A stretch of 64,000 nt of DNA from Brevundimonas sp. SGAir0440 (lineage in GTDB: Bacteria; Pseudomonadota; Alphaproteobacteria; Caulobacterales; Caulobacteraceae): contig NZ_CP039435.1 of the NCBI RefSeq assembly GCF_005484585.1, positions 744,001 through 808,000 on the forward strand, given 5' to 3'. Positions 51,668 to 60,227 of this stretch are shown here, one piece after another. The notes below the pieces were generated by a model. That model saw nothing but the letters and a program-made list of their open reading frames with translations, made no database searches and had not been told where the DNA came from. Each line of letters starts with the position of its first letter. Within the stretch, counting starts at the first letter, position 1. A program made the position numbers and the translations under genes.

Positions 51668-52222
51668 ATGTACGCGGTGATCAAGACCGGCGGCAAGCAG
51701 TACCGGGTCCAACCGGGCGACACCATCGTCGTCGAAAAGCTCGACGGCGACGCCGGCGCTGAGCTGAAGTTCGACAGCGTCCTGATGCTGGGCGGCGACA
51801 AGGGCGTGACCCTGGGCGCCCCCCTGATCGACGGCGCCTTCGTCGGCGCGACCCTGGTCGAGACCCGCAAGGGTGAGAAGATCAAGATCTTCAAGAAGAC
51901 CCGTCGCCAAGGCTATCGCCGCACGAACGGCCATCGCCAGATGGAATCGGTCCTGCGCATCACCGGCATCGAAGGCGCCGGCGAGACCGCCAAGTGGGAC
52001 GGCAAGGTCGATCTGACCACCAAGGCCGAGATCAACCTTCGCGCTCGCAACCTGGCCGCTCGTGACGCTGCGTCCTCGCTGGGTTCGACCGAGACGGTCG
52101 TGACCGACGTGGACGGCGCCGAGGTCAAGGGCGTCGTGGTCGAGAACTCGGCTCCCGCCAAGAAGGCCCCGGCCAAGAAGAAGGCTGCGCCCAAGGCTGA
52201 AGCCGCCGGCGACGAAGCCTAA
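51668..52222 (+). CDS. rplU: 50S ribosomal protein L21
   Basis: A 184-residue L21, compared with about 103 in E. coli. The conserved part is MYAVIKTGGKQYRVQPGDTIVVEKLDGDAGAEL, KIKIFKKTRRQGYRRTNGHRQMESVLRITGI; the rest is an Ala/Lys/Glu-rich extension ending in AKKAPAKKKAAPKAEAAGDEA, usual in alphaproteobacteria. Just upstream, at 51611-51645, GC-rich complementary sequence is followed by seven T, possibly a weak attenuator; the pairing is imperfect. rpmA follows. Confidence 0.94.
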   Translation: MYAVIKTGGKQYRVQPGDTIVVEKLDGDAGAELKFDSVLMLGGDKGVTLGAPLIDGAFVGATLVETRKGEKIKIFKKTRRQGYRRTNGHRQMESVLRITGIEGAGETAKWDGKVDLTTKAEINLRARNLAARDAASSLGSTETVVTDVDGAEVKGVVVENSAPAKKAPAKKKAAPKAEAAGDEA

Positions 52223-52265
52223 GACATTCACCGGCGCTCACCGCGCCAGACCAGTTAAGAGAGAC

Positions 52266-52296
52266 GTCCTCAAGTAGGCCGAAAGGCCGGTAGGAC
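52266..52296 (+). other. Structured spacer between rplU and rpmA
   Basis: GTCCT (52266-52270) pairs with AGGAC (52292-52296), and inside GGCC (52277-52280) pairs with GGCC (52285-52288) around a GAAA tetraloop. It is in the 99-base gap of a ribosomal operon and could be an RNA-processing or translation-control site. Confidence 0.45.
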
Positions 52297-52321
52297 CCTC
52301 AAGAAAGTACGGAGCGGCAAG

Positions 52322-52609
52322 ATGGCTCACAAGAAATCCGGTGGTTCGTCGCGTAACGGTCGCGACTCCGAGTCGAAGCGCCTTGGCGTGAAGAAGTATG
52401 GCGGTGAGCGCGTGCTGGCCGGCAACATCATCGTGCGCCAACGCGGCACCACCTTCCACCCCGGTGAGAACATGGGTATGGGCCGCGACCACACCTTGTT
52501 CGCCCTGACGAATGGCGCTGTGAAATTCACCACCAAACGTGGCGGCCGTTGTTACGTGTCGATCCTCGCGGCCAATGACGACGCCGCTCAGGCGATGGCC
52601 GCCGAGTAA
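52322..52609 (+). CDS. rpmA: 50S ribosomal protein L27
   Basis: A 95-residue L27. The start [28 protein letters not shown] and the [24 protein letters not shown] section are nearly invariant. There is no N-terminal propeptide of the Firmicute type. The spacing and order with rplU are standard. A terminator follows about 70 bases after the stop. Confidence 0.97.
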   Translation: MAHKKSGGSSRNGRDSESKRLGVKKYGGERVLAGNIIVRQRGTTFHPGENMGMGRDHTLFALTNGAVKFTTKRGGRCYVSILAANDDAAQAMAAE

Positions 52610-52678
52610 CGCAGTCTGGATCTTCCCGGATCGCGTTGCTCCTGCCAGCAGCCGATCCGGACCAGGGATGATAATCCG

Positions 52679-52710
52679 CGGGGAGTCTGGATCACCAGGC
52701 TCCCCGTTTG
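52679..52710 (+). terminator. Intrinsic terminator after rpmA
   Basis: CGGGGAG (52679-52685) pairs with CTCCCCG (52700-52706), with CTGG/CCAG also pairing inside one mismatch, followed by TTTG. A smaller hairpin CCGGATCG/CGATCCGG lies just before at 52627-52660. Confidence 0.75.
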
Positions 52711-52776
52711 CGTTTCCCCGCCTCGAAGACCGTCCGAGCCCTTCAAGGAGATGGTCGACAATCCGAGGCAACGCCC

Positions 52777-53310
52777 ATGTGCGTCATCGAAACCTCTCCT
52801 GTCGTCGAGACCCGGCGCCTGATCCTGCGCGCGCCCGCGCCCCAGGATGCGCCGCGCATCGCCGCCCTGGCCAACGACCTGGACATCGCGCGCATGACCA
52901 AGCGGATGCCGCATCCGTTCCAGATGCGCGACGCCGACGACTTCGTGTTGCAGGTCGCCTCGCAGGACCCAAGACGAGCCAACACCTTCGTCATCGACCA
53001 TGAGGACGTGGGGCCCATCGGCGTCATCGGCCTGTTCGAGGGCGAAGACCGGGTGCCGGAAACCGGCTATTGGATCGGGCGTGAATACTGGGGTCGGGGC
53101 TTCGCCACCGAGGCGCTGGACGCCGCCCTGGTCTGGGCCAGCCGCAAGTGGAAGCGCCGGGCGCTGGTCGCCGGCCATTTCGCCGACAATCCGGCCTCTG
53201 GCCGCGTGCTGGAAAAGGCGGGCTTTCTCTACACCGGCGAGACGCGCCGGGCGTGGAGCCGTGCGCGTCGGGCCGAGGCCGATACGCGCATGATGGTGTG
53301 GCTGGCCTGA
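52777..53310 (+). CDS. GNAT family acetyltransferase
   Basis: A 177-residue N-acetyltransferase of the RimJ/RimL type: TRRLILRAPAPQDAPRIAALANDLDIARMTKRMPHPF at the N-terminus and TGYWIGREYWGRGFATEALDAALVWA, which carries the acetyl-CoA-binding R/Q-x-x-G-x-G/A equivalent (REYWGRGFA). The C-terminal part GHFADNPASGRVLEKAGF is conserved in the family. Such enzymes acetylate ribosomal protein N-termini, and its position after L21/L27 is suggestive but not proof. Confidence 0.85.
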   Translation: MCVIETSPVVETRRLILRAPAPQDAPRIAALANDLDIARMTKRMPHPFQMRDADDFVLQVASQDPRRANTFVIDHEDVGPIGVIGLFEGEDRVPETGYWIGREYWGRGFATEALDAALVWASRKWKRRALVAGHFADNPASGRVLEKAGFLYTGETRRAWSRARRAEADTRMMVWLA

Positions 53311-53326
53311 CGGCCAGCCCGCAGGG

Positions 53327-53524
53327 TCAGCCGCCCGCCAGGGCGGGGCCATAGACGGCCGCGACGGCGACGGCGCCCACCACCAGCATGGCGCCCGCGC
53401 CGGCGATGAAGGTGGCGATGGTCTTGGACCGGCGACGCCGCATGCCGCCCGCCTTGTACTTGCGGATGATGACCGACGGCCCTCGCGTAAAGGCCTCGGA
53501 TCCTATGATGTTGTGTTGGGACAA
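53327..53524 (-). CDS. Small membrane protein
   Basis: A 65-residue protein with one hydrophobic helix near the C-terminus (ATFIAGAGAMLVVGAVAVAAVYGP, about residues 37-60) and a basic loop GGMRRRRSKTI before it. The convergent acetyltransferase ends 17 bases away. No family is recognised. Confidence 0.5.
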   Translation of the reverse strand: MSQHNIIGSEAFTRGPSVIIRKYKAGGMRRRRSKTIATFIAGAGAMLVVGAVAVAAVYGPALAGG

Positions 53525-53639
53525 GAAAAAAGCTCCCCGAACTCTCGCACAGAAGCCGCGATCAGTCCGGGGCGCTCGTGGTCAGAAGATGGCGATCCGC
53601 GTTACCGGGGTCGCATCTTCGTGAGAAGGGGCCTGCGGG
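53525..53639. other. Intergenic gap, nothing recognised
   Basis: This gap between two minus-strand genes should hold the promoter of the small membrane protein, but I see no convincing motif or hairpin in it. Confidence 0.35.
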
Positions 53640-54155
53640 TCACAGGGTGACGGAGACGACCCGGCCGCCGCGCGTCTGCACCGACTGCATCAGCACCAGG
53701 GGCGCATCGCCCGAGGTGACCGGCACGATCAGGAACCAGCCGCCGTCTGGCAGGCCGTCAAAACGGAAACGGCCGTTTTCGCACCGCTCGGAGCGGACAT
53801 AGTTGCGATAATCGGCGTTGGCGTCGGCGACGGTGCGGGCGCGAACGACGGCGGCAGGCACGGCCGCGCGCTGGGTCGAGCCGTACAGGGTGCGAATGCG
53901 CGCGCGGGTATAGGGTGTGTCCGGCGTCAGACCGACGCTGGCGACGCAGTCGAAGGCCTTGCCGTCCCGGGCGAAGGCGATCTGGCCTTGAATGCTGTTG
54001 CGGCCGGGCATCTGGGACCAGCCGAAATCCGCCTCGTTGAAGGCGGCCGGTCCCCCGTTCGGCAGGCCGCCGCCGGCTGTCGGCGCGCAGGCGGAGAGGG
54101 CGGCGGCGGTCAGGGCGAGAGCCAAGCCAGGGGCGGCGAACGAACGGATCGACAT
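53640..54155 (-). CDS. Predicted lipoprotein of unknown function
   Basis: A 171-residue lipoprotein: signal to LSAC at about residue 22, then a Gly/Pro linker and a globular domain with VASVGLTPDTPYTRARIRTLYGST, DANADYRNYVRSERCENGRFRFDGLPDGGWFLIVPVTSG. The last part looks like a carboxypeptidase-regulatory-like or transthyretin-type beta sandwich. Two extra Cys (in DCVAS and ERCENG) may form a disulfide. Divergent from the threonine ammonia-lyase gene with 174 bases between them. Confidence 0.7.
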   Translation of the reverse strand: MSIRSFAAPGLALALTAAALSACAPTAGGGLPNGGPAAFNEADFGWSQMPGRNSIQGQIAFARDGKAFDCVASVGLTPDTPYTRARIRTLYGSTQRAAVPAAVVRARTVADANADYRNYVRSERCENGRFRFDGLPDGGWFLIVPVTSGDAPLVLMQSVQTRGGRVVSVTL

Positions 54156-54329
54156 GGGGCTTCCTCCGGGATTTCGGGGTCGTGGGGGACGACTTCCCCC
54201 ACTATCGCACGACAGGCCGGGCGACTTCCACGCTCAAGATTCCCCCTCTGGACCCGGACCCGACAACGCGCGAAACAGGCCCGACAACGCGCCCATTCGT
54301 CGAGGCGCGACAGCTCGGAAACGCCCTGC

Positions 54330-55532
54330 ATGACCGTCACCTTCGCCGATATTCAAGCCGCGCGCACCCGGATCGCCGGCGCGGTCGACCGCACCCCGAC
54401 CCGCTACTCCAGAAAGCTGTCGCAGCTGACGGGCGCCGAGGTCTGGGTGAAATTCGACAATCTGCAATTCACCGGCAGCTTCAAGGAGCGCGGCGCTCTG
54501 AACCGGTTGCTGATGCTGAGTCCCGAGGAGAGGAAGCGCGGCGTGGTGGCCGCCAGCGCTGGGAACCACGCCCAGGCCCTGGCCTATCACGGCGGACGTC
54601 TGGGCGTGCCGGTGACCATCGTGATGCCCGAGGGCACGCCCTTCGCCAAGATCAACGGCACGCGCTCGCACGGCGCGACCGTGGTGATCGAGGGGCTGGA
54701 CTTCACCGGCTCGACCGAGGCGGCCAAGCGGCTGGAGGCCGAAAAGGGCTATGTCTTCGTCTCGGCCTTCGACGACGAAGGCATCGTGGCGGGCCAGGGT
54801 GTCTGCGCGATAGAGCTTCTGGAGGATGCGCCCGAGGTCGAAGCCTTGATCATCCCCATCGGCGGCGGCGGGCTGATCGCGGGCTGCGCCATTGCGGCCA
54901 AGGCGATGAAGCCAGACATCAAGGTCTTCGGCGTTGAGGCCGCGCGCTATCCGTCCTTCACCGCCAAACGGGCGGGAATGCCGCCGCTCTGCACCGGCCA
55001 GACCATCGCCGAGGGCATCGCCATCAAGGCCGTCGGCGACATTCCCTTCGCCCTGGCCGACCCGCTGGTAGACGACGTCTTCGTCTGCCAGGAAGCCGAC
55101 TTCGAACGGGCCGTCGCCACCTATGTCACCTATGAGAAGACGGTGTCGGAAGGGGCCGGCGCGGGCGGTCTGGCCGCGCTTCTGGCCTATCCCGACCGGT
55201 TCAAGGGGATGAAGGTCGGGCTGGAGTTGTGCGGCGGAAACATCGATGCGCGGATGCTGGCGGTCGTCTTGAACCGCGAGATGGTCCGTGAGCGCAGATT
55301 GATCGTCTATCGCATCCTGGGCGACGATCGGCCGGGCATGCTGTCGGCCATGGCGGCGGTGATCGGCGGCCTGGGCGGCAACATCATCGACGTGGTCCAC
55401 AACCGTCTGGCGCTGGACGTGCCGGCCAAGGGCGCCGAGTTCGACATCATGGTCGAAACGCGCGATAGCGCCCACGCCGACGAGATCGGCGAGGCCTTGA
55501 AGGAACGCGGCTATGAACTTCGGATGGGGTAA
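54330..55532 (+). CDS. ilvA: Threonine ammonia-lyase with ACT domain
   Basis: A 400-residue PLP enzyme that converts threonine to 2-oxobutyrate in isoleucine synthesis or threonine catabolism. PLP Lys lies in NLQFTGSFKERGALN, the phosphate-binding loop is PIGGGGLIAG, and VAASAGNHAQALAYHGG is the SAGNHAQ motif. An ACT regulatory domain is visible from about residue 325 (RLIVYRILGDDRPGMLSAMAAVIGGLGGNIIDVVHNR). This is the shorter, single-ACT form (TdcB-like with ACT). The FKBP gene starts inside its last codons. Confidence 0.88.
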   Translation: MTVTFADIQAARTRIAGAVDRTPTRYSRKLSQLTGAEVWVKFDNLQFTGSFKERGALNRLLMLSPEERKRGVVAASAGNHAQALAYHGGRLGVPVTIVMPEGTPFAKINGTRSHGATVVIEGLDFTGSTEAAKRLEAEKGYVFVSAFDDEGIVAGQGVCAIELLEDAPEVEALIIPIGGGGLIAGCAIAAKAMKPDIKVFGVEAARYPSFTAKRAGMPPLCTGQTIAEGIAIKAVGDIPFALADPLVDDVFVCQEADFERAVATYVTYEKTVSEGAGAGGLAALLAYPDRFKGMKVGLELCGGNIDARMLAVVLNREMVRERRLIVYRILGDDRPGMLSAMAAVIGGLGGNIIDVVHNRLALDVPAKGAEFDIMVETRDSAHADEIGEALKERGYELRMG

Positions 55533-56028
55533 GGCGGCGATCGTCGCGGGCTTCTTGCTGGCGGCCTGCGGCCAAGCCGCGCCGGTCGATCCGAACGCAG
55601 GCAAGGCCGAGGCGGCCGCCTTCATGGCCAAGAACGGCAAGGAAGAGGGCGTTCAGACCCTGACCAGCGGCCTGCAGTACAAGGTGGTGCAGGCGGGGCC
55701 GGCTGGCGGCGTCAGCCCCGACCGCAACGACTTGGTCAAGGTCGACTACGAGGGCAAGCTGGTCGACAACAGCGTGTTCGACAGCTCATTCGCGCGCGGG
55801 GCGCCGGCGGTGTTCACGCCCGAGGAAGTGGTCAAGGGATGGACCGAGGCGCTGCAGAAGATGCGCGTCGGCGACGAATGGCTGCTCTATGTCCCGCCCG
55901 AGCTGGGCTATGGCGAGCAGGGCAATCCGAAGATCCCGGCCAACTCGGTGCTGATCTTCCGCCTGAAACTGCTGGACGTGGCCAAGGTGCCCGGCGGCGG
56001 ATCGGGCGTCGGGATGGCGATGGGGTGA
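55513..56028 (+). CDS. FKBP-type peptidyl-prolyl isomerase, lipoprotein
   Basis: A 171-residue lipoprotein (lipobox LAAC at about residues 16-19) with an FKBP domain from about 45 to 155: GLQYKVVQAG, DLVKVDYEGKLVDNSVFDSSFARGAPAVFTPEEVVKGWTEALQKMRVGDEWLLYVPPELGYGEQGNPKIPANSVLIFRLKLL. It resembles periplasmic FkpA/FklB type foldases. The ATG overlaps the end of ilvA by 20 bases. A Gly-rich C-terminal tail follows. Confidence 0.9.
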   Translation: MNFGWGKAAIVAGFLLAACGQAAPVDPNAGKAEAAAFMAKNGKEEGVQTLTSGLQYKVVQAGPAGGVSPDRNDLVKVDYEGKLVDNSVFDSSFARGAPAVFTPEEVVKGWTEALQKMRVGDEWLLYVPPELGYGEQGNPKIPANSVLIFRLKLLDVAKVPGGGSGVGMAMG

Positions 56029-56037
56029 CGGTTGGCG

Positions 56038-56106
56038 TTTCCTCCGCGCGAGGCGAAGGAAATGTGCACTGTTGATTTTTTTGAGTGCACTTTCGTGCAG
56101 ATTTTT
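56038..56106 (+). terminator. AT-rich double hairpin after the FKBP gene
   Basis: TTTCCT (56038-56043) pairs with AGGAAA (56057-56062), with CGC/GCG inside; seven T follow at 56076-56082. A second hairpin TGCAC-TTTC-GTGCA (56086-56099) is followed by five T. The 218-base gap to queG otherwise shows nothing I can name. Confidence 0.4.
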
Positions 56107-56246
56107 GCGAGCGGTTTGCAGGTCCCCGGCGGATGTCGAAGGTCAGGCGGGCAGTATAGCCGAATGCGCGGGGACGGTTGAGTAACGGTCGCTGGACGTT
56201 TTCAGGGCGTTGAAATTGCTGTGGTTCGTCGCGGCGGTTGCGCTGG

Positions 56247-57398
56247 CTAGACGGGTTCCAGGCCCCGCCATTCGGTCAGGACCGCGGGATCGGTCTCGGT
56301 CGTCGCCTCGGCCAGGGTCGCGAACTCGGCGGGCGGCGTCAGTTGCGACAGGGCCCAGACGGCGGCGCCGCGCACCAGGGGCGAGGGGTCGTCAAGCAAG
56401 GCCTTCGTCGGGGCGATGAGGGTCGCGTCGTCCGAGTTGCCGACGGCGTAGAGGACATTTCTGAGGAAGCGGTCGCGGCCGATCCGCTTGACCGGACTCT
56501 TGGTGAAAAGGGCGCGGAAGGCGGCGTCGTCCAACGCCAGCAGGTCATGCAGGCGTGGGCTTTGAAAAGCCGGGCGGGGCGCCAGCCGGATTTCGCGGGC
56601 TTCCTGGGCGAACTTGTTCCACGGACAGACCGCCAGACAGTCGTCGCAGCCATAGATGCGCGATCCGGTCAGGGTGCGGAACTCGACCGGCCAGGGCCCG
56701 GCGAACTCGATGGTCAGGTAGGACAGGCAGCGCCGGGCGTCGAGCTGGAACGGGGCGGGAAAGGCCTTGGTTGGGCAGGCGTCGAGACAGGATGTGCAGC
56801 GGCCGCAGTGTTCGGTCTCGGCCGCGTCCGGCGCGATCTCGGCGGCGGTCAGGATCGTGCCCAGAAACAGCCAGTTGCCGTGGGTGCGGCTGAGCAGATT
56901 GGTGTGTTTGCCCTGCCAGCCCAGGCCGGCGCGCTGGGCCAGCGGCTTTTCCATCAGGGGGGCGGTGTCGACGAAGACCTTGATGTCGGCCCCGTTGCGG
57001 GCCGCGATCTGGCCCGCCAGCTGTTTCAGCCGGCCCTTGATGACCTCGTGATAGTCGTCGCCGCGCGCATAGACCGAGATGTAGCCGGCCGAGCGGTCAG
57101 CCAGCTGATCCAGCGGGTTCTGCTCAGGGCCGTAGTTCATGCCCAGGACGATGGCGGTCCTGGCCTGATCCCACATGGCGGTGGGGTGCTGGCGGCGATC
57201 CAGCGTCGTCTCCATCCATTCCATGTCGCCATGCCGGCCCTCGTTCACGAAACGCCGCAGCCGCTCGCCCGCCGGCCAGGCGTCGGCCGCCGAGGCGAAC
57301 TGGCAGACATCGAAGCCCAGCTCGGCCGCGCGCTGGCGGATGAAGGTTTTCAGGCGGTCGGACACGGGGCGGGGGATAGCATGAAGTCTCATCTGCAA
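56247..57398 (-). CDS. queG: Epoxyqueuosine reductase QueG
   Basis: A 383-residue cobalamin- and 4Fe-4S-dependent enzyme that makes queuosine from epoxyqueuosine in tRNA. Two ferredoxin clusters are clear: CGRCTSCLDACPTKAF and CDDCLAVCPWN, near residues 196-260. The reductive-dehalogenase-like N-terminal domain includes GDMEWMETTLDRRQHP, and the C-terminal HEAT-like region (about 305-370) is normal. ATG 57392 (MRLHAI) could also be the start. It lies on the same strand as the DUF2239 gene and close to the fzlA gene, as is common in alphaproteobacteria. Confidence 0.94.
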   Translation of the reverse strand: MQMRLHAIPRPVSDRLKTFIRQRAAELGFDVCQFASAADAWPAGERLRRFVNEGRHGDMEWMETTLDRRQHPTAMWDQARTAIVLGMNYGPEQNPLDQLADRSAGYISVYARGDDYHEVIKGRLKQLAGQIAARNGADIKVFVDTAPLMEKPLAQRAGLGWQGKHTNLLSRTHGNWLFLGTILTAAEIAPDAAETEHCGRCTSCLDACPTKAFPAPFQLDARRCLSYLTIEFAGPWPVEFRTLTGSRIYGCDDCLAVCPWNKFAQEAREIRLAPRPAFQSPRLHDLLALDDAAFRALFTKSPVKRIGRDRFLRNVLYAVGNSDDATLIAPTKALLDDPSPLVRGAAVWALSQLTPPAEFATLAEATTETDPAVLTEWRGLEPV

Positions 57399-57421
57399 GC
57401 AGCGGCGAAGAGACGTCTTTG

Positions 57422-57964
57422 TCAGTCGCCGGATGCCGCCGCGCCGTCGAACAGTTCGAGAATCTGGGTCCGAATGTCAGTGGGCCAAGGGGCGATCAGG
57501 GCGGTCAAACGATCGCGGTCGCCGGCGAACAGCGCGCGGCTGGTCTCCTCGAAGTCGGGGGCGTCGCCGGCCATCTCGACCATGAAGCCGTAGGCGGCTT
57601 CGGTGCGACGGCGGCGTACATCGTTGTCGGCGCCGGTCTTGCGGGCCTGTTCCACCAGACGGCGCAGGGCGGCCGAGGCGCCGCCCGGCTGGGTCGCCAG
57701 CCAGTCCCAATGCCGGGGCAACAGCGTGACCTCGCGTGCGGCGACGCCCAGACGCGGACGGCCGCGCTTTTGAGCCAAAGCCGGTTCTTGTTCGCGGAGG
57801 TCCAGGTCGACCGGCCGACCGGTCGCCAGATCGAACACGCGTAGCGCGGCGTGAGGCGAGGCCGCCAGGGCCTTGCGACAGGCGGCAGCCACGGCGGCGT
57901 CCGAGCCTCTTGCGATGCGTCGGGGGCCGTCGAACAGGATCAGATCGCGAACTTCGTCGCTCAT
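57422..57964 (-). CDS. DUF2239 family protein
   Basis: A 180-residue protein with the DUF2239 signature: an initial strand RRIARGSDAAVAAACRKALAASPHAALRVFDLATGRPVDLDLR, then GRPRLGVAAREVTLLPRHWDWLATQPGGASAALRRLVEQARK, and a helical C-terminus. Function is unknown. I start at the ATG ending at 57964, just before a pair of operator-like repeats; a longer frame crosses the divergent gene. It runs into queG with only 23 bases between. Soluble, no signal. Confidence 0.85.
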   Translation of the reverse strand: MSDEVRDLILFDGPRRIARGSDAAVAAACRKALAASPHAALRVFDLATGRPVDLDLREQEPALAQKRGRPRLGVAAREVTLLPRHWDWLATQPGGASAALRRLVEQARKTGADNDVRRRRTEAAYGFMVEMAGDAPDFEETSRALFAGDRDRLTALIAPWPTDIRTQILELFDGAAASGD

Positions 57965-57965
57965 G

Positions 57966-58011
57966 TATTTACCCGGATGAAATTGTCTGTCATCTTTATA
58001 CCCGGATAAAT
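57966..58011. promoter_or_regulatory. Paired TACCCGGAT repeats between DUF2239 and GIY-YIG genes
   Basis: TACCCGGAT occurs twice (57970-57978 and 57999-58007) in direct orientation, 29 bases apart, each within an AT-rich near-palindrome (ATTTACCCGGATGAAAT and TTTATACCCGGATAAAT). The 58-base gap must contain both promoters, so a single regulator binding both repeats would control both genes. Confidence 0.6.
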
Positions 58012-58022
58012 AAGAGAGCGCC

Positions 58023-58358
58023 ATGACCCCGACAAATCGCAAGAGCCTGATCGCCGAATATAAGGAGCGCGTGACCATCGCCGGGGTATATGCCGTGATC
58101 TGCAGCGCGACGGGTCAGGTCTGGGTCGGCAAGAGCCGCCACATCGACACCGAGCAGAACGGCCTGTGGTTTGCGCTGCGCCACGGCGGCAGTCCGTATC
58201 GGTCGCTTCAGGCGGCGTGGAAGGCGCACACACCCGAGGATTTTCGCTTCGAACAGCTGGACCGTCTGCCGGAAGACATCTCAAACTTGAGGCGCAAGGA
58301 CGAGCTGCTTAGTCGCGCCAAGCTGTGGATCGCCCGGTTGGGCGCCGAGGCGCTTTAA
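58023..58358 (+). CDS. GIY-YIG family nuclease
   Basis: A 111-residue small GIY-YIG protein. The domain is seen in AGVYAVICSATGQVWVGKSRHID (GVY and VG in place of GIY/YIG), Arg in the SRHID part, and a Glu in LLSRAKLWIARLG region. Members of this small group are often linked to DUF2239 genes and to regulators; their role is not known. Divergent from DUF2239 with shared operator-like repeats; its end overlaps the convergent fzlA by four bases. Confidence 0.82.
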   Translation: MTPTNRKSLIAEYKERVTIAGVYAVICSATGQVWVGKSRHIDTEQNGLWFALRHGGSPYRSLQAAWKAHTPEDFRFEQLDRLPEDISNLRRKDELLSRAKLWIARLGAEAL

Positions 58359-59041
58359 AAATCCAGGTCCGCATACCACGCCGACGGCGGCACGCCGACG
58401 AAGCGGTCGGCGAGCAGGGGGCGGAAGCAGGGGCGGGATTTGAGCTTGGAGTACCAGGTCTTCAGGCCGGGCCAGGTCTTCCACTGGATCTCGCCGAAAT
58501 AGTCCAGCACCGACAGGTGGGCGGCGGCGATCAGGTCGGCCTGGGACAGGCGGCGGCCGGCCAGCCAGTCGCGCGCGGCGACCAGGTCCTCCAGCATGGC
58601 GAGGTGGGATTTCAGGGCGTCGCGGCCGTCACGCAGGGCGCGGGCTTCGGGCGGGCCTAGCTTCAGCAGCGGTTTTTCCATCCGCTCGTGCAGCAGGACG
58701 GCGTCGACCTCGTCCATGAAGCGGCGCTCGAACCAGCCGGTCAGGCGGCGCGCCTCGGCCCGTTCGGCCAGATCGGCGGGCAGCAGCAGCGGCCCCTTTT
58801 GCTGATCCTCGATCCAGCCCAGGATGGCGGGCAGTTCGCACAGCACCAGCGGGCGGCCGCGATCCATCGTCTGGATCACCGGCGGCAGGCCGGACGGGTT
58901 AAAGTCGTTGACCGGGCAATCGTCCTCCCACGGACGGACCGGCGCATCCGTCCATTCGATCCGCGCCTCTCCCAGCGCCAGTCGCGCGGCGCGTGAGGCG
59001 GGCTGGAAGGCGAAGTGGAAGAGAACACAAGGGTCGGCCAT
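58355..59041 (-). CDS. fzlA: FtsZ-binding GST-like protein FzlA
   Basis: A 228-residue glutathione-transferase homologue. The N-terminal thioredoxin-like half starts FHFAFQPASRAARLALGEARIEW and includes NPSGLPPVIQT; the C-terminal helical half ends LKTWYSKLKSRPCFRPLLADRFVGVPPSAWYADLDF, matching the conserved FzlA tail that is essential for division in Caulobacter. FzlA does not act as a glutathione enzyme but binds FtsZ. It sits with queG and uppP, the same neighbourhood as in other alphaproteobacteria. It reads opposite to the GIY-YIG gene. Confidence 0.8.
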   Translation of the reverse strand: MADPCVLFHFAFQPASRAARLALGEARIEWTDAPVRPWEDDCPVNDFNPSGLPPVIQTMDRGRPLVLCELPAILGWIEDQQKGPLLLPADLAERAEARRLTGWFERRFMDEVDAVLLHERMEKPLLKLGPPEARALRDGRDALKSHLAMLEDLVAARDWLAGRRLSQADLIAAAHLSVLDYFGEIQWKTWPGLKTWYSKLKSRPCFRPLLADRFVGVPPSAWYADLDF

Positions 59042-59102
59042 CTAAGGGTGATGCGCCCGGACCCGTTAATGCGCGTTTACTGCATTGAAATTGGACGCAA
59101 GG

Positions 59103-60089
59103 TCAGGACCACGGCCCCTTGGGCGCGGGGCCGGTCGAGGCGGCTTGGGGCTCGGCGGGAGCCGCGGCCGGGACCGCGGGCTGCGGACGGGCGTGGCCGC
59201 GCGGGTCGGCGTGGATCAGGATGTCGGCGGCGGGATACTGAGCCAGCACCCGGTTCTCGGCGGCGACGACGATGGCGTGGGCGGCGTCCAGCGTCTGGTG
59301 CGCGTCCAGGTCGACATGCATCTGGATCATCATCACCTGACCAGACATGCGGGTGCGCAACTGGTGCACGCCGAAGACCTGGGGGTCGGCCAGGACGGCC
59401 TTGGTGATGGCGGCGCGGTCGGCCTCGGGCACGGCGCGGTCCAGCAGGTGATCGGCGGCGGCCTTCAACATGCCCGTCGCGCCCCAGAACAGCCAGACGG
59501 CGACGACGATGCCGGCGGCCGCATCCAGTCCCGGCGCGCCCAGGAAGGCCCCCGAAATCACCCCGATCAGCACAACGACGTTTGCGGCCAGGTCGGCGGC
59601 GTAATGGGCGCGGTCGCCGGCGACGGCGAGAGAGCCGGTCTTCTTCAGCGTCTGGGTCTGCATCCACACCAGCCAGGCGGTGATGGCGATGGCCGCGACC
59701 ATGACGCCCGTGGCCCAGACGCCGGAGGTCACGGGACGGGGGTCGAAGATGCGCTGCACCCCCTCCCAGGCGATGAAGAGGGCCGAGGCGAAGACCAACC
59801 CGGCCTGGACCAGGGCCGACAGCGCCTCGCCCTTGCCGTGGCCATAGCGGTGGTTCTCGTCGGCCGGGGCGGCGGCCCAGCGCACGGCGAAAAAGGTGGT
59901 CAGGGACGCCGCCAGATCCAGCACCGAATCCGCCAGGGTCGCCAGGATGGAGACCGAGCCTGAGGCGCCCAGCGCAAAGGCCTTCATCGCGATCAGCGCC
60001 ACCGCGACCCCGACCGACAGGCGGGTGATGCGGCGGGTGGCCAGATGGGCGTCGTCGAGCGAGGCGGGGGCGGGGGCGGGCGTCGTCAT
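59103..60089 (-). CDS. Cation diffusion facilitator (CDF) transporter
   Basis: A 328-residue CDF efflux protein. Six transmembrane segments lie between residues 25 and 205. The first metal site is in ADSVLDLAASLTTFFAVRWA (DxxxD), and a His/Asp set in GDRAHYAADLAANVVVLIGVISG forms the second. A cytoplasmic C-terminal domain ending in a Pro/Ala-rich tail follows. Substrates could be Zn2+, Fe2+ or Mn2+; the DSVLD site is closer to FieF-like types. ATG 60089 is used because the extension MREKKPT is not family-like. Confidence 0.88.
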   Translation of the reverse strand: MTTPAPAPASLDDAHLATRRITRLSVGVAVALIAMKAFALGASGSVSILATLADSVLDLAASLTTFFAVRWAAAPADENHRYGHGKGEALSALVQAGLVFASALFIAWEGVQRIFDPRPVTSGVWATGVMVAAIAITAWLVWMQTQTLKKTGSLAVAGDRAHYAADLAANVVVLIGVISGAFLGAPGLDAAAGIVVAVWLFWGATGMLKAAADHLLDRAVPEADRAAITKAVLADPQVFGVHQLRTRMSGQVMMIQMHVDLDAHQTLDAAHAIVVAAENRVLAQYPAADILIHADPRGHARPQPAVPAAAPAEPQAASTGPAPKGPWS

Positions 60090-60227
60090 TGTCGGCTTCT
60101 TCTCGCGCAATCGTGGCTGAAAGCCAACCGCTGGCCCAAACGGGTCGTTCCGTCAGAAACGATCATGCTCTAGGGGGAAGGCATCCGGGCGCGGCGCGTT
60201 CCGGGCGCATTGGTTTTCGAGGGTCTC

